This document shows, piece after piece, positions 8,396 to 16,939 of a DNA stretch of 64,000 nucleotides. Within the stretch, counting starts at the first letter, position 1; every line of letters starts with the position of its first letter. Origin of the DNA: Paenibacillus endoradicis (GTDB lineage: Bacteria; Bacillota; Bacilli; Paenibacillales; Paenibacillaceae); contig NZ_JANQBB010000003.1 in NCBI RefSeq assembly GCF_024721975.1, forward strand, positions 310,001 through 374,000. The letters run 5' to 3'. The position numbers were made by a program, and so were the translations under genes. The notes under the pieces are model-generated. The model saw only the letters and a program-made list of their open reading frames with translations. It was not told where the DNA came from and searched no databases.

Positions 8396-9316
8396 ATTTC
8401 CGATAACAGTAATAAAGAGCAGAATTTTTCTGAAAATATATTTTTATTCCCATCTATGCTTGATCAATATCAAATTCAGTTGACTAAGTTACTTGAAAGG
8501 GAACAGTTTGAAGAAGCAAAAGATTTATTGAAATTTTTATTGCGGTGTCAAGGTGATGAACGTCAACATGCCATAGAGTGGGAAAATCTTCTGAACTGGC
8601 TTGAAGAATCATTCCCAACCATCGATGAGGCAGATAGACTTGAGAATGAAGATTTAGAGGAACAATTTAGAAGAACTGCATTAAGTGACTATGGCTCTAA
8701 TAATGCGACAGAAGCTGCAACTAAGCTGATGGACACTCTCAAATCTTCCATACCTATGGAGCAGAAAATGCTCACACTTGAGCGTGCCACTTATTTGGAC
8801 GTTCCTGAATTAGATGAACAGTTGATTAATTGGCTTCAAGAGGCTACACTATCCTCTGCGGTACAATTTAAAGCATTACAATGTTTGAAAAAAAGAGGTT
8901 GCTCTGGTACGGTGCAATTGACCCGCATGGATGAAACAGTGAATCTTCTCATAGAAGAAACTCCATTATCAATGAATGAATTTCCGGATTCTGTCAATGC
9001 TATATTAGAAAAAGCTGTGTTAGCACTTGAACAAGTAGATGTGACAATGCCAATATTAGTCACTGAACTTTGGCTCGAATGTCTACAATGCATATATGGT
9101 ACACGTAGCTACGGATGGATGTTGAATGAAGAAGAATACATTGAAGATTGTTTTGCTGCTGGATTACATCATACTATGCAACTCATTGTATATGGGTACG
9201 CAGTAGATGATGATATTCGTGAAACATATGGAATTACGAATGAATATCGATTCCGATATGAGCAAGCTAGTCGAGTAATTCGTGAGGTCGCACTATATTT
9301 GCAAGATTCTGATTAA
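8396..9316 (+). CDS. Conserved TPR-like helical protein upstream of tig
   Basis: This soluble, acidic, all-helical protein contains repeat-like segments (LDQYQIQLTKLLEREQFEEAK and similar) suggesting a tetratricopeptide-like solenoid. Function unknown. The first ATG (8456) has no Shine-Dalgarno. The only good one, AGGTGGTG at 8383-8390, is 5 nt before an in-frame ATT at 8396, and the frame is open from 8381. Starting at ATT gives 306 aa with the extra N-terminus SDNSNKEQNFSENIFLFPS. The conservative alternative is ATG 8456 (286 aa). It precedes trigger factor, which has its own promoter. Confidence 0.7.
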   Translation: MSDNSNKEQNFSENIFLFPSMLDQYQIQLTKLLEREQFEEAKDLLKFLLRCQGDERQHAIEWENLLNWLEESFPTIDEADRLENEDLEEQFRRTALSDYGSNNATEAATKLMDTLKSSIPMEQKMLTLERATYLDVPELDEQLINWLQEATLSSAVQFKALQCLKKRGCSGTVQLTRMDETVNLLIEETPLSMNEFPDSVNAILEKAVLALEQVDVTMPILVTELWLECLQCIYGTRSYGWMLNEEEYIEDCFAAGLHHTMQLIVYGYAVDDDIRETYGITNEYRFRYEQASRVIREVALYLQDSD

Positions 9317-9324
9317 TTATTACC

Positions 9325-9353
9325 TTGAAAAGAATCGATAACTTGTATATAAT
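9325..9353 (+). promoter_or_regulatory. Sigma-A promoter of tig
   Basis: TTGAAA at 9325-9330, a 17-bp spacer and a perfect TATAAT at 9348-9353 lie about 60 bp before the trigger factor start, overlapping the gap after the TPR-like gene. Confidence 0.8.
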
Positions 9354-9415
9354 AGAGTGGTTTATTAGACGTGAAAACATGTAATGCATGAGCATTTTGG
9401 AGGGGAAAGCATAAA

Positions 9416-10705
9416 ATGAAAGCAACTTGGGAAAAAATAGAATCGAACACTGTATCAATTAACGTAGAAGTGGATGCTGAGAAAGTATCAGAATCACTTG
9501 ATCAAGCTTTCAAAAAAGTTGTAGCACAAGTAAACGTACCTGGATTCCGTAAAGGTAAAGTACCTCGTTCAATCTTCGAAGCAAAATTCGGAATTGAAAG
9601 CTTGTATCAGGATGCAATCGATATTATTCTTCCTGGAGCATACTCAGCAGCTGTTCAAGAAACTGGTATTCAACCAGTTGATCGTCCAGAAATCGATGTA
9701 ACTCAATTTGCAAAAGGACAAACATTCATCTTTACTGCAAAAGTTACAGTTAAACCAGAAGTAACTCTAGGCGCTTACAATGGCGTAGAAGTTGCTAAAG
9801 TTTCTGCTGAAGTAACAGAAGAAGAAATCGCTGCTGAACTAGAGCGTCTACAACAACGTCATGCTGAGCTTAATGTTGTTGAAGAAGGCGCTGCTGAAAA
9901 TGGCGACGTTACTGTAATCGATTTTGATGGTTATGTAGATGGCGTTGCATTTGAAGGTGGTAAAGCTGAGCGTTACTCTCTTGAACTAGGTTCAGGTTCA
10001 TTCATTCCTGGATTCGAAGAGCAAGTAGTAGGCATGCAACTTGGTGATTTCAAAGATGTAGAAGTTACATTCCCAGAAGGTTACCAGGAAGAAAGCCTAG
10101 CTGGTAAAGCAGCAATTTTCAAAGTTAAATTGCATGAGCTTAAACGCAAAACGCTTCCAGCACTTGATGATGAGTTTGCAAAAGACGTAAGTGAATTTGA
10201 TACTCTTGAAGAGTACAAAAAAGATCTTGCAAGCAAACTTCAAGAAAACAAAGTAAAAGAAGCTACACAAGCTCAAGAAGCAGAAGTTATTTCTAAAGTT
10301 GCTGAAGCAGCTACAGTAGAAATTCCTGCAGCTATGGTAGAAACTGAACAAAACTACATGCTACAAGATTTCGAAAACCGTCTACGTTCTCAAGGTATGA
10401 CACTTGATCTGTACTACCAATTCTCTGGTCAAAACGAGCAAGTACTTCGTGACCAAATGAAGGGTGACGCAGAAAAACGCGTTCTTAACAACCTTGTACT
10501 AGAAGCAATTGCGAAAGCTGAATCTATTGAAGTATCTGAAGAAGATATCAACGAGGAACTAGCTAGCCTTTCTACAGCTTATAATCGTCCAGCTGAAGAA
10601 ATTCGTGAAATTTTCACGCAAAATGGCAACCTAGAAAACTTGACTGAGGATCTATTGCTTCGTAAAGCAATTAAATTCCTAGTTAGCAATAGTGTAGCTG
10701 TTTAA
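9416..10705 (+). CDS. tig: Trigger factor, ribosome-bound chaperone
   Basis: The 429-aa protein has the trigger factor layout. An N-terminal ribosome-binding domain includes the signature VPGFRKGKVPRSIF (about residues 40-53). A central FKBP-type prolyl isomerase domain spans about 155-240 (GDVTVIDFDGYVDGVAFEGG). The long helical C-terminal arms end with AYNRPAEEIREIF. It binds nascent chains at the ribosome exit tunnel. A strong GGAGGGG precedes the ATG. A dedicated promoter lies upstream and a strong terminator downstream, so it is a single-gene transcript despite its position before clpP. Confidence 0.97.
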   Translation: MKATWEKIESNTVSINVEVDAEKVSESLDQAFKKVVAQVNVPGFRKGKVPRSIFEAKFGIESLYQDAIDIILPGAYSAAVQETGIQPVDRPEIDVTQFAKGQTFIFTAKVTVKPEVTLGAYNGVEVAKVSAEVTEEEIAAELERLQQRHAELNVVEEGAAENGDVTVIDFDGYVDGVAFEGGKAERYSLELGSGSFIPGFEEQVVGMQLGDFKDVEVTFPEGYQEESLAGKAAIFKVKLHELKRKTLPALDDEFAKDVSEFDTLEEYKKDLASKLQENKVKEATQAQEAEVISKVAEAATVEIPAAMVETEQNYMLQDFENRLRSQGMTLDLYYQFSGQNEQVLRDQMKGDAEKRVLNNLVLEAIAKAESIEVSEEDINEELASLSTAYNRPAEEIREIFTQNGNLENLTEDLLLRKAIKFLVSNSVAV

Positions 10706-10741
10706 TTTGTTTAACACATATAGTAGAACATGAGTTAAGAG

Positions 10742-10773
10742 ATAAGGCACGTGTGCATACGTGCCTTATTTTT
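10742..10773 (+). terminator. Terminator of tig
   Basis: An 11-bp stem (ATAAGGCACGT at 10742-10752 with ACGTGCCTTAT at 10759-10769) with a 6-nt loop is followed by TATTTTT. Confidence 0.9.
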
Positions 10774-10889
10774 AAACTATGGACCTGCTCCATGAGATTT
10801 CTATCTGCATAACATACATATAGCTTTTTGAATGACCGTATACATATGAGTAATGAAGATTAAAAGTAGACATAGACTTGATCGAAAAA

Positions 10890-10918
10890 ATGACATCACT
10901 TCTTCAACGTGATACAAT
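10890..10918 (+). promoter_or_regulatory. Sigma-A promoter of clpP
   Basis: ATGACA at 10890-10895, a 17-bp spacer and TACAAT at 10913-10918, each one base from consensus, lie 43 bp before the clpP ATG. I looked for the CtsR heptad repeat (GGTCAAA) around it and did not see a convincing copy. Confidence 0.65.
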
Positions 10919-10961
10919 AAAAGTGTTCATATTAAGTCCAAGATGAAAGAAGGTTGATCGC

Positions 10962-11549
10962 ATGAACTTAGTTCCAGTCGTTGTAGAACAGACGAATCGT
11001 GGGGAAAGATCTTACGATATTTATTCTCGCTTGCTTAAAGATCGTATTATATTTCTTGGTAGTGCGATTGATGATGATGTTGCGAATGCAGTAATTGCTC
11101 AATTGTTATTCCTAGCTGCGGATGATCCTGAAAAGGATATCCATCTCTATATCAATTCACCTGGTGGTTCAGTAACGGCAGGTATGGGCATATTTGATAC
11201 TATGCAATACATCAAGCCTGAAGTAAGCACTATTTGTATGGGTATGGCTGCAAGTATGGGCTCATTACTACTTACAGCAGGTGCTAAAGGCAAACGGTTT
11301 GCACTTCCAAATGCGGAAGTAATGATTCACCAACCGCTTGGTGGTATTAGTGGTCAAGCTACAGACATTAAGATCCATGCGGATTGGATACTTAAAACCA
11401 AGCAAAAACTGAATCAAATCTATGTAGATCGTACTGGTCAAACATACGAGAAGATTGATCGTGATACAGATCGTGATAACTTTATGAGTGCACAAGAAGC
11501 ATTGGAGTATGGCTTGATAGATAAGGTGATTACTTCACCTATACTGTAA
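10962..11549 (+). CDS. clpP: ATP-dependent Clp protease proteolytic subunit
   Basis: This 195-aa serine peptidase carries the full catalytic triad: Ser98 in GMAASMGS, His123 in MIHQPLGG and Asp172 in the DRDNFMS region. The [12 protein letters not shown] oxyanion and substrate-binding segment is intact. ClpP forms a tetradecameric chamber fed by ClpX or another Clp ATPase. An AGAAGG Shine-Dalgarno precedes the ATG. clpX follows after 23 nt with no terminator, so the pair is probably cotranscribed, unlike in B. subtilis where clpP is elsewhere. Confidence 0.97.
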   Translation: MNLVPVVVEQTNRGERSYDIYSRLLKDRIIFLGSAIDDDVANAVIAQLLFLAADDPEKDIHLYINSPGGSVTAGMGIFDTMQYIKPEVSTICMGMAASMGSLLLTAGAKGKRFALPNAEVMIHQPLGGISGQATDIKIHADWILKTKQKLNQIYVDRTGQTYEKIDRDTDRDNFMSAQEALEYGLIDKVITSPIL

Positions 11550-11572
11550 TATTGGAATGAAGGGGTGAAATA

Positions 11573-12835
11573 ATGTTTAAGTTCAATGATGAGAAAGCTC
11601 AATTGAAATGTTCTTTCTGTGGTAAATCGCAAGAGCAGGTACGCAAGTTAGTTGCAGGCCCTAGCGTTTATATATGTGATGAATGTATTGATCTTTGTTC
11701 TGAAATCGTAGAGGAAGAGCTTGGACAAGAAGAAGAAGTGGATCTGAAGAGTATTCCGAAACCAATGGAAATTCGTTCGACACTTGATTCTTATGTTATT
11801 GGCCAAGATTTTGCTAAAAAATCGTTATCTGTAGCAGTTTATAATCACTACAAACGTATTAATACTGGTAGCAAAATCGAGGATGTTGAATTGCAGAAAA
11901 GTAATATTTTACTACTAGGTCCTACAGGTTCTGGTAAAACATTACTAGCGCAAACAATGGCTCGTATTTTGAATGTACCATTTGCAATTGCTGATGCTAC
12001 GTCTTTAACAGAGGCTGGTTATGTTGGTGAGGATGTTGAAAACATTCTTCTGAAATTAATCCAAGCTGCTGATTATGATGTGGAAAAAGCTGAGCGCGGT
12101 ATTATTTATATCGATGAAATCGATAAAGTTGCTCGTAAATCTGAAAATCCATCCATTACACGTGATGTGTCTGGTGAAGGTGTTCAGCAAGCGTTGCTTA
12201 AAATTCTTGAAGGTACAGTAGCTTCTGTTCCTCCTCAAGGTGGACGTAAACATCCACATCAAGAATTTATTCAAATTGATACTACTAATATTTTGTTTAT
12301 CTGTGGTGGAGCATTTGATGGTCTTGAATCAATTATTAAACGTAGAATCGGTAAAAAGGTCATCGGTTTTAACTCTACTGGAGAAGTTCAGAAAGATCTA
12401 AAACCAGGTGAATACTTGTCGATGGTATTACCAGAAGATCTATTAAAATTCGGGTTAATTCCTGAGTTTGTTGGTCGTCTACCTGTTATTTCTACCCTAG
12501 AGCCTCTTGATGAGCCTGCACTAGTACGTATTCTTTCGGAACCGAAAAATGCGTTAGTGAAGCAATATCAAAAATTGCTTGAGCTTGACAATGTGAAGCT
12601 AGAGTTCCAAGCAGATGCACTTGATGCTATTGCGAAAGAAGCAATTAAGCGTAATACAGGTGCTCGTGGTCTTCGTGCGATTATTGAAGGGATCATGCTT
12701 GATTTGATGTATGAAGTGCCATCTCGTGAAGATGTGACGACTTGTGTAATAACTGAAGAGACAGTAACTAGTAAAGTTGTTCCTGAACTTGCCCCTGCTG
12801 AGAAGAAGGATAGCAAGAAGGAAGAAAGTGCTTAA
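11573..12835 (+). CDS. clpX: Clp protease ATP-binding subunit ClpX
   Basis: The 420-aa protein has an N-terminal four-cysteine zinc finger (Cys13, Cys16, Cys35, Cys38) for substrate and adaptor recognition. An AAA+ module follows with Walker A GPTGSGKT (about 116-123), Walker [10 protein letters not shown], and the ClpX sensor region [14 protein letters not shown]. It unfolds proteins for ClpP. AAGGGGTG precedes the ATG. The C-terminus is charged and variable, as usual. It is directly downstream of clpP. Confidence 0.97.
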   Translation: MFKFNDEKAQLKCSFCGKSQEQVRKLVAGPSVYICDECIDLCSEIVEEELGQEEEVDLKSIPKPMEIRSTLDSYVIGQDFAKKSLSVAVYNHYKRINTGSKIEDVELQKSNILLLGPTGSGKTLLAQTMARILNVPFAIADATSLTEAGYVGEDVENILLKLIQAADYDVEKAERGIIYIDEIDKVARKSENPSITRDVSGEGVQQALLKILEGTVASVPPQGGRKHPHQEFIQIDTTNILFICGGAFDGLESIIKRRIGKKVIGFNSTGEVQKDLKPGEYLSMVLPEDLLKFGLIPEFVGRLPVISTLEPLDEPALVRILSEPKNALVKQYQKLLELDNVKLEFQADALDAIAKEAIKRNTGARGLRAIIEGIMLDLMYEVPSREDVTTCVITEETVTSKVVPELAPAEKKDSKKEESA

Positions 12836-12926
12836 CGTTACTTGAATACAGACAAAGAAAGAACCACCTCATGCTTTGAAAATTCAGAGCAAGGGGTGGA
12901 CTTTGCCGTTCATGGGAGAGATAAAT

Positions 12927-14036
12927 ATGTACTTACGTCAGAACACCGTACCTGTCAAAGTTGGTAATCTAACGATTGGTGGAAGTAATGAGGTTCTTAT
13001 TCAAAGTATGTGTACAACTAAGACTGCGAATGTTGATGCTACCGTTGCAGAAATATTGCGTCTTGAGGAAGCTGGATGTCAATTAGTTCGTGTTACCGTT
13101 AACAATATGGAAGCGGCTGATGCGATCAAGGAAATTAAGAAACGAATTAATATTCCTCTAGTTGCAGATATACATTTTGATTATCGTCTTGCTCTACGTG
13201 CTATTGAAAATGGAATTGATAAAGTTCGTATTAATCCAGGTAATATTGGTCGCCGTGAGAAAGTCGAAGCAGTTGTTGCTGCTTGTAAAGAAAAGGGTAT
13301 TCCTATTCGTATCGGTGTTAATGCTGGATCACTTGAAAATCATTTACTAGAGAAGTATGGATATCCAACTCCTGAAGCTATGGTGGAAAGTGCAATGTAT
13401 CACATTGGTATTCTAGAAGAACTAGATTTCCATGATATTATTGTATCTTTGAAAGCATCGGATGTTCCGATGGCGATTCAAGCCTACTCAATGGCTGCAG
13501 AAGTTATCAAATATCCACTTCACCTTGGTATTACTGAGGCTGGTACATTGAATGCTGGTACGATTAAAAGTTCTGCAGGGATTGGTGCTTTATTAGCGCT
13601 AGGTATTGGTAATACATTGCGTATTAGTTTATCCGCTGACCCTGTGGAAGAAGTTAAAGTTGCTCGTGAGCTACTGAAAACTTTTGGTTTGATTACGAAT
13701 GCGGCAACGTTAATTTCTTGCCCTACTTGTGGTCGTCTTGATATTGATCTGTTCTCCGTTGCCAATGAGGTAGAAGAGTATATTTCTAAAATCAAAGTAC
13801 CTATTAAAGTATCTGTACTAGGTTGTGCTGTAAATGGACCCGGTGAGGCTCGTGAAGCTGATATCGGCATTGCAGGAGCCCGTGGTGAAGGTATGTTGTT
13901 CCGTTACGGAGAAATGATTCGTAAAGTTCCTGAGGCGGAATTGCTTTCAGAACTGAAGAAAGAAATAGATGAAATTGTACGTGTGTTTGAAGAGACTGGA
14001 GAAATTCCAGGTCGTAATGAACATGTAAAGCACTAA
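12927..14036 (+). CDS. ispG: 4-hydroxy-3-methylbut-2-enyl diphosphate synthase IspG (GcpE)
   Basis: The 369-aa enzyme makes HMBPP in the MEP isoprenoid pathway. It begins [19 protein letters not shown], contains the TIM-barrel segments [14 protein letters not shown] and [10 protein letters not shown], and has the C-terminal iron-sulfur cysteines in SCPTCGR and [14 protein letters not shown] at 12927 is chosen because GGGAGAG lies just before it; the frame is open 51 bp further upstream but without a ribosome binding site. It follows clpX by 91 nt and ends in a strong terminator. Confidence 0.95.
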   Translation: MYLRQNTVPVKVGNLTIGGSNEVLIQSMCTTKTANVDATVAEILRLEEAGCQLVRVTVNNMEAADAIKEIKKRINIPLVADIHFDYRLALRAIENGIDKVRINPGNIGRREKVEAVVAACKEKGIPIRIGVNAGSLENHLLEKYGYPTPEAMVESAMYHIGILEELDFHDIIVSLKASDVPMAIQAYSMAAEVIKYPLHLGITEAGTLNAGTIKSSAGIGALLALGIGNTLRISLSADPVEEVKVARELLKTFGLITNAATLISCPTCGRLDIDLFSVANEVEEYISKIKVPIKVSVLGCAVNGPGEAREADIGIAGARGEGMLFRYGEMIRKVPEAELLSELKKEIDEIVRVFEETGEIPGRNEHVKH

Positions 14037-14044
14037 TAATAATT

Positions 14045-14079
14045 AATCCTAACATCATTCCGATGTTAGGATTTTTTTG
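14045..14079 (+). terminator. Terminator of the clpP-clpX-ispG unit
   Basis: A 12-bp stem (AATCCTAACATC at 14045-14056 with GATGTTAGGATT at 14062-14073) is followed by a seven-T run. Confidence 0.9.
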
Positions 14080-14235
14080 TTGAATGAATTTTTACGAGCG
14101 CCTTAATGATTTAGTGAAAACAGTTCTAACAGATACATAATGTGGAATAAGATGCTACATTATAGGGGGTGCTAGATGGTTTTTGTAGAGTGATAGCTTT
14201 GATAAACTACTAAGCATTGGAAAAGGGGAGATGAG

Positions 14236-14673
14236 ATGGATTTCGGAATATCTATACTTTGGTATGCCATTGCGTATATCGCAGTTACGCTTATTGGTAT
14301 ATTACATACTTGCTTCAATGGATATGTACTTAAGATGGATAAAGATAATACAAAACCGATCAAATCAATGTACGATATAAAGTCTTATGCCGCAACAGTA
14401 AGGTATCATGCACTTTATAACATCATTCTCTGGCCAATTGCGGCTTATTATTATTTCATTAAAGTACAACCAGACAATCTATGGCTTGAAGCTTTAATAA
14501 TTGGATTAACATGGATGTTATTGTCGATCATCATTGATTTAATTGGATGGGTACTAATTCGTCATCCTTGGGCGATGACGTGGAAAGAGATGTATGTCGA
14601 CTATCAACCATGGATTACATTAATTTACTTGGCTATTTGCGTAAGCGCGTTTGTTGGCGCTTGGTTCATTTAA
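14236..14673 (+). CDS. Small polytopic membrane protein, unknown function
   Basis: The 145-aa protein has four likely transmembrane segments: near residues 7-27 (WYAIAYIAVTLIGILHT), 62-76 (IILWPIAAYYYF), 87-110 (LIIGLTWMLLSIIIDLIGW) and 125-144. The loops carry Lys, Asp and Trp but no recognised motif. A good AAAGGGGAG lies before the ATG. It is flanked by terminators on both sides, so it is a single-gene transcript. I do not recognise the family. Confidence 0.75.
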   Translation: MDFGISILWYAIAYIAVTLIGILHTCFNGYVLKMDKDNTKPIKSMYDIKSYAATVRYHALYNIILWPIAAYYYFIKVQPDNLWLEALIIGLTWMLLSIIIDLIGWVLIRHPWAMTWKEMYVDYQPWITLIYLAICVSAFVGAWFI

Positions 14674-14739
14674 TATGTATAGATCTTATAATGTATAAGA
14701 CTAATAAGCTACATTCATATACATTTTCAATTCATTTAA

Positions 14740-14795
14740 AAGGCATTAACTAAGGAGCACTCACTTTGCAATCTTAGTTTATGCCTTATTTTTTG
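14740..14795 (+). terminator. Terminator after the membrane protein gene
   Basis: A 15-bp stem with one mismatch (AAGGCATTAACTAAG at 14740-14754 with CTTAGTTTATGCCTT at 14773-14787) is followed by ATTTTTTG. The rest of the 520-bp gap before lonB holds repeat copy A at 14934-15141; nothing else was recognised at 14796-14933. Confidence 0.8.
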
Positions 14796-14933
14796 TGTTT
14801 TTGTTTTCATTGTCTCTCCATTACTATAGTAGCGGAGTGATCTTTGATTATTTCTCTTCCGAACCAAGATTATTCCATCTGCTAGAGGGTAATACTATGG
14901 AATACGAGAAAAATTTGTTTGCCAAAAGAGGTA

Positions 14934-15141
14934 GCTCAAAACAATTACTTGTGATCGCGATGAATAGCTCCGTAGTGAATTCGACGGCGAAGCTGCCATC
15001 CATCGGAAGCCTGGCATAAGCTTCCGATGGATGTTTCTTACGGAAACATTGTATGTGCTCATGTACCAATAACGTACATTGCGCTACTCGTTTCTTAGCT
15101 TCATGGCATCTTCTTGGAGCTGACAAGCAAATGTTTTAAGC
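14934..15141 (+). repeat. Structured intergenic repeat, copy A (long form, 208 bp)
   Basis: The left arm GCTCAAAACAATTACTTGT (14934-14952) is complementary with few mismatches to the right arm ACAAGCAAATGTTTTAAGC (15123-15141). Inside lie a perfect 14-bp hairpin built on CATCCATCGGAAGC (14998-15011), a TGTTTC/GAAACA hairpin, and the family's apical hairpin ATGTAC / loop CAATAAC / GTACAT. It lies between a terminator and lonB. Five more copies occur in this window. Confidence 0.85.
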
Positions 15142-15195
15142 CTTGATTGTAACAGGTCGTTCAAAAAGCAATAATAAGAGGAGTGGAGTAAAGTA

Positions 15196-16902
15196 ATGAA
15201 TATGAGCGTATTGTTAATGATTATTCAAGTGTTTTTTGCTGTCGTAATTGGATTGTATTTCTTCAATCTATTACGCAATCAGAAGATGAATAAAGTTGCA
15301 GTAGATAAGGAATCACGTAAGGAAATGGACAAACTTCGCAAGCTTCGTTCGATTTCGTTAACGAAGCCACTAGCAGAGAAAACAAGGCCGCAATCACTGA
15401 ATGATATCGTTGGTCAAAAAGATGGTTTAAAGGCACTTAAAGCTGCATTATGCAGTGCTAATCCACAGCATATCATTATTTATGGTCCTCCAGGAGTAGG
15501 TAAAACAGCTGCTGCTAGGGTAGTGCTTGAAGAAGCAAAACGTAATCCGTCATCTCCATTTCTACCAAGTGCAAAATTCACAGAAATTGATGCTACAACT
15601 GCACGTTTTGATGAAAGAGGTATCGCAGATCCTTTAATTGGTTCGGTTCATGATCCGATCTATCAAGGGGCTGGAGCTATGGGGGTAGCTGGTATTCCAC
15701 AGCCGAAGGCAGGTGCTGTTACAAAGGCACATGGTGGGATTCTATTTATTGATGAAATAGGTGAATTACATCCTGTCCAGATGAATAAGTTATTAAAGGT
15801 ACTAGAAGATCGCAAAGTGTTTCTTGAAAGTGCATATTACAATTCAGAAGATAGTCATATTCCTAGCTATATCCATGATATATTTCAAAATGGATTGCCT
15901 GCTGATTTCCGATTAGTAGGAGCAACAACTCGTTCACCGCAAGAAATTCCACCAGCTATCCGTTCAAGATGTATGGAGGTATATTTCCGTCCACTACTTG
16001 CGGATGAGGTAGCAGAAGTGGCAGAAAATGCAGTTGTGAAAATTGGTTTTTCTCCTTGTCCAGAAGCTATCGATGTTGTGAAGCAGTATGCAACAAATGG
16101 TCGTGAAGCAGTTAATATTATTCAGCTATCTGCGGGTCTTGCCTTATCTGAGAAAAGAGATAAGATTACGGCAATGGATATTGAATGGGTAGTAAACAGT
16201 AGTCAGATTCCACCAAGACCAGAACGTAAAGTTCCATTAGTTCCGCAAATCGGATTTGTTAATGGGCTCGCAGTATATGGTCCAAGTATGGGGGCGTTAC
16301 TTGAAATTGAAGTCAGTGCTATTCCGGTTTCTAAAGGGAAAGGTCAATATATTATTACAGGTGTTGTTGATGAAGAAGAGCTAGGCGGTGGCTCTCGAAC
16401 ATTAAGAAGAAAAAGTATGGCCAAAGGATCGATTGAAAATGTACTGACAGTACTTCGATTGAAAGGTCTTAATCCACAGGACTATGACCTACATATTAAT
16501 TTCCCAGGTGGTTCACCTGTAGATGGACCGTCGGCTGGTATTGCTATGGCAACAGCGATTACGTCAGCGATATTGAATGTACCAATCGATAATCGTCTTG
16601 CAATGACTGGTGAAATTGGCATACATGGTAACGTGAAACCGGTAGGTGGTGTACTGGCTAAAGTTGAAGCAGCCTTCCAAGCTGGAGCAGTTCGTGTTAT
16701 TATTCCTAGAGAAAACTGGCAAGAAATCTTTGCTGATCTGAATGGGCTGCAAGTTATTCCGGTTTCGAGAATAGAAGAAGTACTTACTCATGTATTCCCT
16801 GAATTGGCCAAATGGAATGATGAAGATCAAACGGAGCAATGGAAGTTGAATTTATTCAGCACACCAACATATCCATATTTGCAGGCTGAATCATATGAGT
16901 GA
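15196..16902 (+). CDS. lonB: ATP-dependent protease LonB
   Basis: The 568-aa membrane-anchored Lon-type protease starts with one transmembrane helix (residues about 4-25). It continues with an AAA+ domain with Walker A GPPGVGKT (97-104), Walker B GGILFIDEIGEL, and a C-terminal Lon peptidase domain with the Ser-Lys dyad in GPSAGIAMA and VKPVGGVLAKVEAA. It lacks the long Lon N-domain. In B. subtilis LonB is forespore-associated (sigma-F), and its pairing with lonA is conserved. A GAGGAGTGG Shine-Dalgarno precedes the ATG. Repeat copy A lies 54 bp upstream. Confidence 0.93.
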   Translation: MNMSVLLMIIQVFFAVVIGLYFFNLLRNQKMNKVAVDKESRKEMDKLRKLRSISLTKPLAEKTRPQSLNDIVGQKDGLKALKAALCSANPQHIIIYGPPGVGKTAAARVVLEEAKRNPSSPFLPSAKFTEIDATTARFDERGIADPLIGSVHDPIYQGAGAMGVAGIPQPKAGAVTKAHGGILFIDEIGELHPVQMNKLLKVLEDRKVFLESAYYNSEDSHIPSYIHDIFQNGLPADFRLVGATTRSPQEIPPAIRSRCMEVYFRPLLADEVAEVAENAVVKIGFSPCPEAIDVVKQYATNGREAVNIIQLSAGLALSEKRDKITAMDIEWVVNSSQIPPRPERKVPLVPQIGFVNGLAVYGPSMGALLEIEVSAIPVSKGKGQYIITGVVDEEELGGGSRTLRRKSMAKGSIENVLTVLRLKGLNPQDYDLHINFPGGSPVDGPSAGIAMATAITSAILNVPIDNRLAMTGEIGIHGNVKPVGGVLAKVEAAFQAGAVRVIIPRENWQEIFADLNGLQVIPVSRIEEVLTHVFPELAKWNDEDQTEQWKLNLFSTPTYPYLQAESYE

Positions 16903-16939
16903 TAAGATGTTAGAGAATATATAGATTGGAGGTGCTGGA

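Noticed and set aside
10774..10961. CtsR operator before clpP
   Set aside because: No tandem GGTCAAA-type heptads could be found; the nearest resemblance (TTGATCG) matches too few positions.
12876..12926. 17-codon N-terminal extension of ispG
   Set aside because: The extended start has no Shine-Dalgarno, whereas ATG 12927 does and matches the usual start of the family.
14795..15019. Small ORF of 74 codons before lonB
   Set aside because: It runs into repeat copy A, has no clear ribosome binding site at its first ATG and no protein-like features; the DNA structure explains the sequence.
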